A DNA stretch of 64,000 bases from NCBI GenBank assembly GCA_019096065.1, contig JAGUCH010000002.1, positions 3,794,501 through 3,858,500 on the forward strand, in the 5' to 3' direction. The notes below the pieces were generated by a model that was not told the origin of the DNA, did not search any database, and saw only the letters and a list, made by a program, of their open reading frames with translations. Shown piece after piece: positions 22,603 to 33,200 of the stretch. The stretch comes from Paracyclopina nana. Its lineage: Eukaryota > Arthropoda > Copepoda > Cyclopoida > Cyclopettidae. Within the stretch, counting starts at the first letter, position 1. Each line of letters begins with the position of its first letter. Made by a program: the position numbers and the translations under genes.

Positions 22603-25600
22603 ATGGCTCAAGTCCCGATTCGCATCGGCAAGATCAAGGCCCGGGCCCTGGTCGACAGCGGCAACAGCTGGCGCACGTGCATCTCCGAGAATTTTGCCCG
22701 CCGACTTGGAGTTCTTCCCCACGGTCTCCGGCCCATGCTCGACATGCCCGCGGTGGGCACCGCCCACGCACAGCAACGTCTCCAGGTCCTAGGGGAGTTA
22801 CGGCAGCCACTGCGAGTGCAGCTGGGCAATCACCCTCACTCCTTCTCTATCCGACCCGCAGTGGTGCGGAACCTCTCCATGGATTTCAACTTGTCAGGGC
22901 CCTTCTTGAGCCACCACCGCATCGACCAGCTCCACTCCCAAGGGACCCTGCGCGTGCACGGGAAGCAGATCCCGCTGGTGGGCGCCCTCCAACCCGCCGA
23001 GGATCAGGAAGAGTATGAAATCCGGATCCTGCGGCCCGTCAACATTCCAGCCCGCACTGTCACCCTGGTGGCCGCCATAGCCCCTCACTGGCCTCACGGG
23101 TCCACGCGGGCCGCCGCCCTCGAGGCAGAGCCCCAGTTTGCTGCGCAGACGCAGCTGGCGCCTTGGAACATTGCATTAGTCCAGCCGCGGGCCGGCGGCA
23201 GCCTGGCAGTTGGGGTGCTGAACCCCCTGGATCACCCGCTCCGCCTTAAAGGTGGAGTGACCTACGGCACTCTCCGTGTCTACGAAGAAAGCGACGACCC
23301 CAGCGGAACAGAGGCTACTCCCTCGGTGCACGTGGTGCGCACGCCGGTCACCACCCGCAGTACCAGCCGGAAGCAGTCGGAATCCGAGGCCAAGCGCCGT
23401 TACGAGCAGGCCGACCGTATCATTGACACCTTCAAGCTGAACGAGAACGACATGCTCAAGGATAACCCCAAGCGGCTGGCTCAAGCCGCCACCCTGCTCG
23501 CGGCCCACGTCGGAGCCTTTTCATTCGACGGCCGCACGGGGCAGACCACACTGGTCGAGCACGCCATAGACCTTAAGCCTGGGACGAAGCCCATCAACAT
23601 CCGTCGGCGACCCATCAACCCGAACCTCGAGGCGTCCCTGAAGGAACAGATCCAGAAGTGGTTGGATGAAGAAGTCATCACGCCCATCACTTCACCGTGG
23701 TCCGCGCCTCTCGTTCCCGTTCGCAAGAAGGACGGCACGCTGCGATGGTGCGTGGATTATAGGGAACTCAACAAGGCTACTGTAGTCGACTCACACCCCA
23801 TCGGAGACGTCAGGGACAACCTCAGCCGACTGGCCCGCTCCACGGTATTCTCAACGTTGGATGCGGTGGGTGCCTTCAACGTGGTTCCCATTCGAGCAGA
23901 GGACGTGGAGAAGACCACCTTTTCCACAGGAGACGGCTCATACGCCTTCCTCAAGATGCCCTTCGGCCTCACCAACGCGCCCAAGACATACAGCCGCCTT
24001 AACAGAATGGTCCTGGAGGGCATCTCATGGGACGTGGCTCTTCCATACCTCGACGATTGCTTAGTTCACTCAACCGACTTCGAGTCCCACCTCCGCAACT
24101 TGCGCCTGGTGCTGCAGGCCCACGAGAAAGCAGGACTTCTGTTGAAGCCGTCAAAATGTCACCTGTTCCAATCCAGAGTGACATACTTGGGGCATGTTGT
24201 CACTCCTCAGGGTCTCGAGGTCATGCCAGCCTACATTGACCTCATCCGTGAATGGCCCCTGCCTAACACCAGGAAGCAGCTGCGTATCTTCCTTGGCAAG
24301 GCCAATTATTACCGATCCTTCATTGAGAAATACCAACATGTCGCGGCGCCCCTGTCGGACAAGCTCTCCAAGGACGACGGCACCAGCGACAACCATGTTT
24401 TTCAACCCAGCCCGGAGTTTCGGGCCGCTTTCGACGAGCTCAAGAGAAGACTGACTTCTGCGCCTGTACTGGCCTATCCGGACTTCTCTTCGCCCAACCC
24501 CTTCATCCTGGACACGGATTTCTCACAAGAAAACAGGGCTGTTGGGGGGGTCCTTTCCCAAGTCCAAGATCGCAAGGAAAGAGTCATCTTGTACGGCGCC
24601 AAGAAGTTGAACGCCGCTCAAAGCAACTATTCCGCTAATCAGGGCGAGCTGGTGGCCGTAATAATTTTCATCAAGCAATTCAAGTATTACCTGCAACACC
24701 GCCGGTTCATCCTGCGCACTGACCATCGGGCCCTCCTCTGGATCCGCTCCATGGAAGCGCCCACGGGAATGCTGGGCCGATGGCTCGACACCATCTCCAA
24801 CTACGACTTCGAAGTGGTGCACCGGGCGGGAGTGAAGCACGGCAACGCCGATTCCCTCAGCCGAGCGCCCCACCTGGCACAGCGGGGTGACCATATCAGC
24901 TCCGACGTCTCTGATGATGACTTTTTCCGGGTGGCTAATCTCAAGCTGATTCCCACGAAGCCGGAAGCGTGGGCTGCGGCCCAGGAGGAGGACGATGACC
25001 TGGTCCTCTTGAGACAGCTAGTCCGACTGAAACAATCGCCCTCGCAAGAGAACCTCAACGCCGCATCACCTCGAGGCCGCGTGCTGCTGGAACAACTAAG
25101 CTCCATGACCATGGATCGGCAAGGTGCTCTTCGCTTGCTGGATCGGAAGAGGCAAACCTCGAGGCTGGTGGTGCCCCGCCAGTGGCAGGAAGCCAGCCTC
25201 CGCCACGTACACGACACCATGGGACACCAAGGGCGCGACTCCGTGGTCCACAGGGCGGCTCAGCACTTCTACTTCCCAGGCATGACGCGTCTGGCCGATG
25301 AAGTCGTCAAGTCCTGCCTCCTTTGCCAGCGGTCCAAGCCGGGCCAGAAAAACCAGCTGCACACCCTCAAATCGCATTATGCGGGCTACCCGTTCCAGAT
25401 CTTGAGCCTCGACTACGTAGGGCCGTTCCAGCCTTCGTCGAACCGTCACCGCTACTTGTTCACCGCTAAGTGCGTCTTCACCAAATGGATCGAAGCGTGC
25501 CCGTGCGGTTCCAATGATGCCGAAACAGCCGTGCGGTTTTTGACGACCGAAATCATCCCTAGATTCGGCCTCCCAGAGAGACTACACACCGATCAAGGGA

Positions 25601-26952
25601 CTCATTTCACGGCCCATCTCATGCGGGAAGTATGCGCGGCCCTGGGAATACAAGCCACCACTACTCCTTCATACAACCCGCGCAGCAACCCGGTCGAACG
25701 GGCGCATCGAGATCTCAACGAGCTCATCAGGAAGATGGTCAAAGGTCGATACGCGGACTGGGCCGAGGTCGCTCCCTTCGCCCTCTTCGTCCTCCGTACC
25801 ACCAAAAACCGCTCCACGGGCATGGCACCGTATGAAATGGTTTTCGGTCGCCAACCGTCGACCAACCTGGACTTGATCTTTGGGGACCCGCAGCCGGCTG
25901 TAGCGAAGGCCACGCAAGCAGGCCGGTTCGCCAAGCAACTGAAGGAGCGAATACAACTAGCGCATGAATGGGCAAGGAAGAACATCTCCAACTCGATAGA
26001 GCGACAACGACGGGCTTACCACATGGACAAGCGTGCGTTTGTAGTGGGACAGAAAGTGTGGCTGTTCACTCCGAAGGTTATTCCACGCATCTCCAAAAAG
26101 CTACAAACCTTCTGGACGGGACCGTGGACGATTGAAAAACGGGTGAACGAGCTCACTTACGAAATAGCACCAGACCCGTCTTGGACTCGAGCGCGAAACC
26201 AGGTCGTCTCGGTAGACCGCCTCAAGTTGTACATCCCACCTGATCAAGATCAAGGCAACGTGTCTACTGCACCACCGGCCGAGGATTTGGATCTGTCGAT
26301 GTTAGGTGACGAATCTGCCGAATTCCTCGCGGACCCGCCACACGAAGTCGCGGCAGAGCCCGCTAATGACCTCGCTGTACCTTATGAGTATGCGGTGGCC
26401 CCGACGGACAGAGAATACGGGTTCCCAGAAGCCCAAGACGACCCCCTCCCGGCCTTCAACGACGACCCCACGATACCTGAGTACGACTGCACCCGGTACC
26501 AATCCGACCCGGATGAACGCCCATCCACACCGGATCATGAGTCTCCACAGAATACTCCGCAACTGCCAAGCCCTACCACAGGCAATGACGAGCCCAGGCG
26601 CACTAGCACAGTGGTGAAAAGGAAACGACGATCAAATGCGGAAATGTTGCAGGCTGACACCGAGCGATTCTTAGGTGGACCAGAGGCGGTCACCAAACGG
26701 TCTAGATCCAAAACACGCAGCGGTGACAGGAGAAGCACGACCGACGAAGATACGTTGCCACTGCAGCATTTGCAGGACAACCCGCCAACTGTGCACCAAG
26801 CTACTAGATATCTGCTCCCGCCGCTAGAACCGCGGCCACTACCTCTTCGACCGTCCATTCCGTCACCGATCAAAGAGGCCTCTCACTCAACATCATCGTC
26901 GGCGCCGTCAGCAGCTACCGCAGAAACGTGCGACGACGTGTTTCAGGACTGA
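22603..26952 (+). CDS. pol: Retroelement Pol polyprotein (protease, reverse transcriptase, RNase H, integrase)
   Basis: An uninterrupted 1449-codon frame from the first ATG; the frame is open from 22444, so translation probably enters by frameshift, not at this ATG. Residues counted from the ATG: retropepsin active site DSG 18-20; RT about 345-590 with catalytic YLDD 482-485 and FSTLD; RNase H about 633-755 (ILDTDFS, GELVAV, TDHRALL). The integrase zinc domain is H870, H875, C905, C908, and its catalytic D937, D997, E1032 (D,D-34-E). A GPW module (about 1170) and a ~250-residue disordered Pro/Asp/Arg-rich tail follow, longer than usual. All catalytic residues seen are intact. Confidence 0.93.
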   Translation: MAQVPIRIGKIKARALVDSGNSWRTCISENFARRLGVLPHGLRPMLDMPAVGTAHAQQRLQVLGELRQPLRVQLGNHPHSFSIRPAVVRNLSMDFNLSGPFLSHHRIDQLHSQGTLRVHGKQIPLVGALQPAEDQEEYEIRILRPVNIPARTVTLVAAIAPHWPHGSTRAAALEAEPQFAAQTQLAPWNIALVQPRAGGSLAVGVLNPLDHPLRLKGGVTYGTLRVYEESDDPSGTEATPSVHVVRTPVTTRSTSRKQSESEAKRRYEQADRIIDTFKLNENDMLKDNPKRLAQAATLLAAHVGAFSFDGRTGQTTLVEHAIDLKPGTKPINIRRRPINPNLEASLKEQIQKWLDEEVITPITSPWSAPLVPVRKKDGTLRWCVDYRELNKATVVDSHPIGDVRDNLSRLARSTVFSTLDAVGAFNVVPIRAEDVEKTTFSTGDGSYAFLKMPFGLTNAPKTYSRLNRMVLEGISWDVALPYLDDCLVHSTDFESHLRNLRLVLQAHEKAGLLLKPSKCHLFQSRVTYLGHVVTPQGLEVMPAYIDLIREWPLPNTRKQLRIFLGKANYYRSFIEKYQHVAAPLSDKLSKDDGTSDNHVFQPSPEFRAAFDELKRRLTSAPVLAYPDFSSPNPFILDTDFSQENRAVGGVLSQVQDRKERVILYGAKKLNAAQSNYSANQGELVAVIIFIKQFKYYLQHRRFILRTDHRALLWIRSMEAPTGMLGRWLDTISNYDFEVVHRAGVKHGNADSLSRAPHLAQRGDHISSDVSDDDFFRVANLKLIPTKPEAWAAAQEEDDDLVLLRQLVRLKQSPSQENLNAASPRGRVLLEQLSSMTMDRQGALRLLDRKRQTSRLVVPRQWQEASLRHVHDTMGHQGRDSVVHRAAQHFYFPGMTRLADEVVKSCLLCQRSKPGQKNQLHTLKSHYAGYPFQILSLDYVGPFQPSSNRHRYLFTAKCVFTKWIEACPCGSNDAETAVRFLTTEIIPRFGLPERLHTDQGTHFTAHLMREVCAALGIQATTTPSYNPRSNPVERAHRDLNELIRKMVKGRYADWAEVAPFALFVLRTTKNRSTGMAPYEMVFGRQPSTNLDLIFGDPQPAVAKATQAGRFAKQLKERIQLAHEWARKNISNSIERQRRAYHMDKRAFVVGQKVWLFTPKVIPRISKKLQTFWTGPWTIEKRVNELTYEIAPDPSWTRARNQVVSVDRLKLYIPPDQDQGNVSTAPPAEDLDLSMLGDESAEFLADPPHEVAAEPANDLAVPYEYAVAPTDREYGFPEAQDDPLPAFNDDPTIPEYDCTRYQSDPDERPSTPDHESPQNTPQLPSPTTGNDEPRRTSTVVKRKRRSNAEMLQADTERFLGGPEAVTKRSRSKTRSGDRRSTTDEDTLPLQHLQDNPPTVHQATRYLLPPLEPRPLPLRPSIPSPIKEASHSTSSSAPSAATAETCDDVFQD

Positions 26953-27271
26953 TACAACCCAAGTGTAAAAAGACTATAATACGCACCAATATTGCTCCCT
27001 CATGACAAAGTTTGGGGGGGTGCACACCATTTATGCCACATTCATGCCATATTTCATATCACATATGTATCATAACTGCATTATTAACACATGCTCATGC
27101 TATATAAACCATGACATTCGGGCGCAAACACTAACAAGACAAACAAGCGTATAATAATCGTTTACCTTCTCTCTTGCAGTCTGAGTTAATAACCAACTAC
27201 CTCCTAGCAAAAGGAATTCATAAAGTGTTTATAAAGTGTACACTAGCTCACCACTACGTACTACGTCCACC
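26953..27271 (+). promoter_or_regulatory. Pol-env spacer with possible env splice acceptor and TATA-like box
   Basis: A pyrimidine-rich CTTCTCTCTTGCAG ending at 27179 is a good splice acceptor for a subgenomic env mRNA; a possible donor is CTCG|GTAAAT near 21081 in the leader. TATATAAA at 27101-27108 could be an internal promoter instead. Neither use can be proven from sequence. Confidence 0.4.
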
Positions 27272-29729
27272 ATGCATCCAGGTCATTGCTTGTGCAGCCC
27301 CACGCTGATGCTCCTCGTCTTCTTCGGGTATAGCTACTGGATCCTCCTCAACGAGGTGGCCCAAGCAGCAGCCTTCCCGGGGCAGTCACCACGACCAGCC
27401 GATTTGTACACCCCAGACGCCAAGGTGACCTCGTTCACCACCTATGACTGCGCGCATCCGGATGCCATGCACGAAGCTATCGACCTGAGCCAGCCCGAAC
27501 TCTGTGAAGATATTCGCAGCTCTTATCAGTCGCCGGTTAATGTCACGATTCAGGTACTGCAGACGGCCTCGACCCTCTCCGTCAAGGCATACCGGTGCCG
27601 AGTACACATATCGCGGGAAGTTACCCGCTGCGGATACGATAGCATCAGTTATGGGAGTCAAATGACGGACGTAAATAGGCCCTACCTGGTAACGCCGCAA
27701 GCCTGCCGAGACGCCGCCGAGAAACGCTTCCTGCTGGTGGAGAATAAGAAGGTCCAAGTCACGCTCAATACCCCCGTGTCCCTGTCGTACTTCTCCAAGG
27801 GTGGGCTTGACAAGGATCACAAGTGCACGACAACCACTTTCATCAGTGGTGGCGTGACGTTTTATAAATCGTATGAAACCACCACGATCCACGCGTTGGT
27901 GGAACCGATCTACGGGAAGCTAAACACGGCCAATGGGCGGGTGGTCTTCTCCAACCACCTTACAGCCAACTTCCAGGACTTGATCGTGCAGGACGACGCC
28001 GAGGGCACCATCGTGTGGCCTAAGCGCAAGACCCCCCGCTGCGAAGATGAACTGAGCGAGGTATATAAAGGGCCGGCCATTCTATACCCTCACCGCAACT
28101 CGTCCAGCTTCAGCGGCAACGCGGGTCACCTAGGGGACTTGCTCCTCCTCGCCCACGAAGAAGAATCGCGGTTCGCGGGGTTCGTCCTCAAGGGCGTGCA
28201 GTCCATGTGCCAGCGGCGACTGTTCACCACTCAGCTCCGCGACTTCGCCGTCTTGATTGTGGGACCCGGGATGGACCCTCCAGGCCAAGTACCTTCACCC
28301 GGAGGACATGGGACGGTGCGAATATACAGACCCAGCTGGCATTCGTGCACTCGCAGCATGCGCTGCATATCCAGGACAGGTTCAAGTTCCTCCAGGAACT
28401 TATCTGCAAGAACGAACGATCGATCCTGCACTCCAAGCTTCAGAGTATGGCCTCCGGCTCCTCATCGTACGCCACTCTTGATAGCCACGGGCCAGGTCAT
28501 CTAGTCACCCGTGCCGGGGCTGTAGCCTATGTTACCTCCTGCTACCCGGTTCAAGCCGTCACCAGGTCTATTGCAAACTGCACACAGGAGATTCCCGTGC
28601 TGGTGAACAACGAGACACGATTCGCGGACCCTCTCTCCTTCGTGCTGACTGACCGGCCCAGCGTGGTCCCATGCGATTCCATCACCCCGATTAAATGGAA
28701 GATCCATAATCAGTGGATGTGTGCCACCCCCAGATCCACGCCTGTATCGCCCCTACGCAACTCAACCCCATGTCGGACGCGGCCCCCGGAGCGGACATTA
28801 CGACATCAGCCGAGGACTAGGGGCGGAGTGTTCTCGGCAGAACAACGGGCCAACCACATCCTCTACCTCCACTTGTTTAGCAGTCGGGAGGCCGTGGTGA
28901 ACACTATCACCAGTAACGTGCTCCACAACTCGCTCATCACGGGCAGCAGGTCGACCTGCTGTGGACGCAGGAAGACATAGATCAAATGGTGGACCATGTC
29001 GGCAGCGCAATCATCCCTTTCTTCAGCTCAGTAGGGAAGTATTATTCCTACTTCACAGGGACTCTCATCACCATCGGTCTGATCAAGTTGATCCTCGGAG
29101 CCGTCATCCGGATGATCATCCTGTACCGACGGCGCGGACTGGGTGTGTGGATGTTCTTGGCTTTGTGGCACACGGCCTTCCTTATGGTCGAAATGCCGTG
29201 GCGGATGCTTACCAACCTTGGGCACGATCAGATCCTGTTCCCTGGCGGGGACGACGATGACGAAGATCAACCCCCAACACGTGGCCGGCGCCGACCTCGA
29301 ACCCGGGAAGGAACCGAGGCGTACCCCCTGGCCGCCCTCAGCGACGGAGATGAAGAGGATGATGACGAGGCACCCCCTAAGTACGGGGTCGCAGAACCAG
29401 GGGAAACCGATGGGCCCCGCCGGTCTGGATTCCGCCAACGCATGAAGGAGGCTCTATTTAAAGAACAAGACGGCCTCTACCGGAACCTGCAGGCCCAAGT
29501 CGACGCGTTGGCAAGGCAGAACGAGACCATGCACAATTACATTATGGCTGTGCTTCCCTCGGCCCCGGCGCCCAATACTGTGCCCTCCGCGACCTCGACG
29601 CCCCTGAAGTCACCGATGGAAGGAGGAGCGACCGCCGGTCCACCTATCTCCCCGGTACCTCCGGCCACGGGATCCCCCCGACATAGGGTGCCAGCATTGC
29701 GCCGTGAGGACACGGCCACGCTTCAATAG
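27272..29729 (+). pseudogene. env: Env-like glycoprotein gene of the retroelement, frame-broken
   Basis: Starts at ATG 27272 with a signal peptide (LMLLVFFGYSYWILL). The ectodomain is Cys-rich (YDCAHPDAMHEAIDL and a CGYDS site). Near the C-terminus come a membrane-spanning region (GTLITIGLIKLILGAVIRMI), a basic RRRG turn, a second hydrophobic stretch and a long acidic and coiled-coil tail ending at 29729. Coding similarity jumps between frames near 28275, 28320, 28735, 28830 and 28935, so no single full-length product is made from this copy. The layout recalls glycoproteins of jingchuvirus-like negative-strand viruses captured by arthropod retroelements; that is inference from pattern. The last 247 codons (28986-29729) are open. 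Confidence 0.75.
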
Positions 29730-29736
29730 GGGGAAA
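29728..29736 (+). other. Polypurine tract
   Basis: AGGGGGAAA immediately before the TGTAG of the 3' LTR, the expected plus-strand primer site. It overlaps the env stop codon. Confidence 0.8.
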
Positions 29737-29737
29737 T

Positions 29738-29934
29738 TGTAGCAGGATCCCGAGCCTGCGTACCTGCGCTCTCGCCTCCTCTCGTGCGGTAGCACTACAA
29801 TTGTACAGCAGTAAATAAACGACTATGAACGAGCAAACAGCTCGACGACATATCCTTCCAACTAAGATGGAGTCTTGTAAGCTATAAGTTAATAAGGTGT
29901 AGCGCGTAGGTCTCAGAGTGTTCGAACCCCTACA
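29738..29934 (+). repeat. 3' LTR (197 bp)
   Basis: Runs from TGTAGCAGGATCC to GAACCCCTACA, with inverted TGTAG/CTACA ends, polypurine tract before it and GTTT after it. Contains AATAAA near 29813 (a poly(A) signal). Only its first ~42 bases are found at the 5' end of the element. Confidence 0.8.
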
Positions 29935-29938
29935 GTTT

Positions 29939-30260
29939 ATCCTTTTATTCCTTTTTTCTTGCCAGAGTTGTTATGCATAGATGATACTAAAACAGTATTG
30001 ATAGCAAATAAATCAACAGCAACATCGTACTCGACAACAACCCCCCAAAGCTTCATATTTCATCATAATCGAGGTTGTCGTTTGGGGCATGTGTGTGTGT
30101 GTGTGTGCATTACAGAAGCAGTAAGAAGTAGTAGTATTTTTAGCATTCAGCACAAAATGCTGCTGTGAATGGATATTTCAGTATTATAACAAGACCATCT
30201 GTAGCTGTTGTTGCCGTTTCTGTACAAAAAACAGAGCATACTATGTACACACACTCTTCT
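29939..30260. other. 3' UTR region of the BET gene with a (GT)n run
   Basis: Between the retroelement and the BET stop codon; probably the BET 3' UTR on the minus strand. Contains a perfect GT dinucleotide run at 30089-30107. Confidence 0.5.
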
Positions 30261-33200
30261 TCAAATAATGTTCTCTTCGAAAGCGGCCATCAAATCGCTT
30301 TGCATGTTCATGTCAATCTGGTTGGCCTTGGCCTCTCGTCGGCGGCGTTCCTGTTCGCGTTGCCGCTGCCTTTCCCGTTCCAGCCTGGCCTTTTCGGCCG
30401 CGACCACGGCGGGGTCTTCCACCTCGGCCACAGGCGAGGCCATGTCCTGGTAGTTGTTGTGGTTGCTCTGCGGTTGCATCAAGGCCGACGAGGAGGACGT
30501 TGAGGAGTTGTTGGTCTTGATCACGTCCTTGAGCATCATGGCTCTTCGAGCTTGCTCCAGGGCCTCTTCTTCCTCTTTCTCGCGTCGCTTTTCGCTCTCC
30601 AGTTGAAGTCTCTGCCGTTCCGCGGCCTCCTTTTTCATGCGAATGCTCTCCTGCTGTTCCTGCAATTGCCGCTCGCGTTCCTGCTTCTCCTGAGCGGCCT
30701 TCTTGAACGCGTTGAACGTGTCCGTGGCCTTGAGCGTCCGCTCGTTGGATTTGGCCGAGGCCGTGCTCGAGGCCAAGCTGGACCAGCCTTTGAGCATGGC
30801 CTTGGTTTTAGGCCCGCCTTCGGGGCTGCCGGCGGGGCCCATGGTGAGCGAAGGGTCCTTTCTCGAGACAAGGGCGGGGCCCGAGGGAGGCGCCGAGGGC
30901 ATGGCCACGCCATTGCCAAAATGGCTTCCGCCGCCGCCGCTGGGAGCGTTATTGGTGGTCACCGCGGGAGCTGCAGAAGCTGCTGCTGCGGAGGCGGCCG
31001 CAGCCGCAGACGGCATCAGGTCATTTCGCACCTTCAGCACCGAGTTACTGTTGTTCAGTTGCTGCTGTTGCTGCGACATCAACTGAGGCTGTTGCTGCTG
31101 CTGCTGCTGACTTAACCGGTTGTTGGCTGCCGAATTCTTGGCCGCTCTGCTACCGGGCGCCTTGTCCTCGTTGTCGCTGTCCGACTCCGATCCAGAGCTG
31201 GAGCTGGAAGAGTCGCTAGAATCACTGCCCCCACTTGAGCTGGAATCACTTTTGGCCTCGGCGTTCATGCCCGCAGAGGCCGCGTTCATGCCGGAGGCCG
31301 CCGACCCGCCTGCGGCCTCATCTTTCCGCTTTCGTCGGTGCTTTTTCGAGTCCCCGCCGAGCGTCTTCTGCACATCTTCTAGCCGCCTCTCCAGCTCCTG
31401 CTGCTTCTGAGCCATCGACTGCTGCTGGTGCAGCTTCTTCGCGTCGGCAGAGTTGACAAGGGGCGTGGCCGTGTTGGGCGTGGCCAGACTGCTGCCGCCA
31501 CCGCCAATGCTGCTGTTGTTTCCGCCGTCGTAGTAAGGCTTCATGGGCTTGGCCGTTTTTCGCAAGCAGGCCGCGACGTATTTTTCCAGCTCGCGAAGCG
31601 TCGAGGGCTTGAGTGTTTCAAAGTCGATCTCGATCTCGTCGGGCTTCGTTTCGCTCAGTGAAGGCTCTCTCGACTGGATGATGTTGACCACCTGAAAAAT
31701 GAGTTATGGCACACATCAGTAAAGCGCCCACGATGCACTAGGAGGATGGGAAAAAGCTTAGCGGATTTAAAATGCTAGGATGTTGCAATTCTTTTTTCAA
31801 TATCGACTTCTTAACTGATTTGCAGTGCGTCAAAGTGACGTTTTGCAGCTTGAGAAAAATGAATAACTTTGATCGGGCTTGGTTATAATATTTGGTAATT
31901 GTCGCGGCTCGTGACGTACATTAGAAGATGTGTGCGTCATTCAAATTATTCTGTGATCAAAGATTACTGCCAATGAGCGTTCAAGGGTTGCGAGGATTTT
32001 GTTGTTGTAGTTGTGCCCTTCAAGACCGGGTACATAAAATTATGAGCAGAGTAGGCTCAAATTGGTACAATAAAAATCGGATTTGCTTACCCTTCCGATC
32101 TTGTCTCCTGGAAGCTTATTGATGTCTAGGGAGAGTCGTCTTTTCTCATCATAAGTCATGGGTTTCGCAGTGTCCTCATCGTCGGACTGGTAACCAGGGT
32201 ATGGAGGCTGAAAAAAAAACCACTTATAATTTTCTGGTAATAAAAAAGAGAGGCAACATTGTGCAATATACCCAAATGGAAGCATCCGAAAGTAAAAATA
32301 CAACATACCGGAACAGGAGCTGCCACGGGAGCTGCCATGGGAGCTTGGGGAACAGGTGGAGCTTCTCTGGGCGCCTTCTTGGCTCTTGCACTACTTCCAG
32401 GGCCTGAGGGCTGAGTTTTCCTCACCCGCTTGGGAGCTGACGACAAGGGAGTCATTGCAGAGCCTGTTTGAAGAAAACAATGGCATTATTCGAGCTGCGA
32501 TTGCAATACATTTCATAACGGAAATGAAGATGACAAAAATACCACACTGCGGCGAGTGTGGGAGGAAGCAGTCAAATGATGATGAGATGTAATGATGACA
32601 GGAATAGCGGAGAAAAAATTACCTTGAGTATTGCTGCTAGTTGTGGAGCTACTCGTGGATTGAGGATCAATTCGTCGACGTTTCCTCATCACGGATTCCT
32701 CGACCAGCACCCGAATTTGCTCCTCAAGCTGACGCATTTGATCTTGCACCTATTTTCACCAAGAGCTATAGTACGAGCAAATATGCTAGAAAGTACACTA
32801 AGTCCGTACCTGGAGCAAACGTTGGTACCAGTCATTCTTGACCCTGGTGGTGGTGTCACTGTCCGAATCAGAGTCGTCCACCCGGATTTGTTGGGGTGGG
32901 TGTGGCCGCAACTCCCTTTGAGGGAGCAATTGGCCAGAAGCCACCGGTGTCACAGCCATTGGGGGTGGGGGGACGTAATCGTCTGAAGGGACATTTTTGA
33001 ACCTCTGGTCGAAAATCTAGATCATCAGAAAGGCATTAGTGTGCGAAAAATCACGGAATTGTGCTTAATTACATCCTCGAGCTTTCGCGCCATTGCCACA
33101 ACGTCGTGAGTGTCAGGGTTGTAAGTGTAACAGTTTTGAAAAATGAGCCTGACGTCATCAGCAAACTCTTGGGCTTTACTGTACTGCCGATTGTCCATTT

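Larger units (their letters stand above)
19994..29934 (+). mobile_element. Ty3/gypsy-type LTR retroelement with gag, pol and a degraded env
   Basis: About 9.94 kb, much more GC-rich than its surroundings. Both ends start or stop with the short inverted termini TGTAG...CTACA and are flanked by the direct repeat GTTT (19990-19993, 29935-29938), a 4-base duplication usual for this group. Order: 5' end, leader with TATA box, gag, pol (protease, reverse transcriptase, RNase H, integrase), env-like gene, polypurine tract, 3' LTR. Integrase lies after RNase H, as in Ty3/gypsy and retroviruses. It sits in the intergenic space between the secreted gene at 18.9 kb and the BET gene. Gag and pol are uninterrupted, suggesting recent activity; env is not. 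Confidence 0.93.

Noticed and set aside
22209-23018. 269-codon Arg/Pro-rich plus ORF bridging gag and pol
   Set aside because: Third-frame shadow; the real link is the -1 frame, which carries protease and has the slippery signal.
30089-30107. GT dinucleotide run
   Set aside because: Ordinary microsatellite in a 3' UTR region.
30552-31456. Plus-strand ORFs opposite the BET last exon
   Set aside because: Antisense to clearly coding Ser/Gln/Arg-rich sequence of the BET protein.
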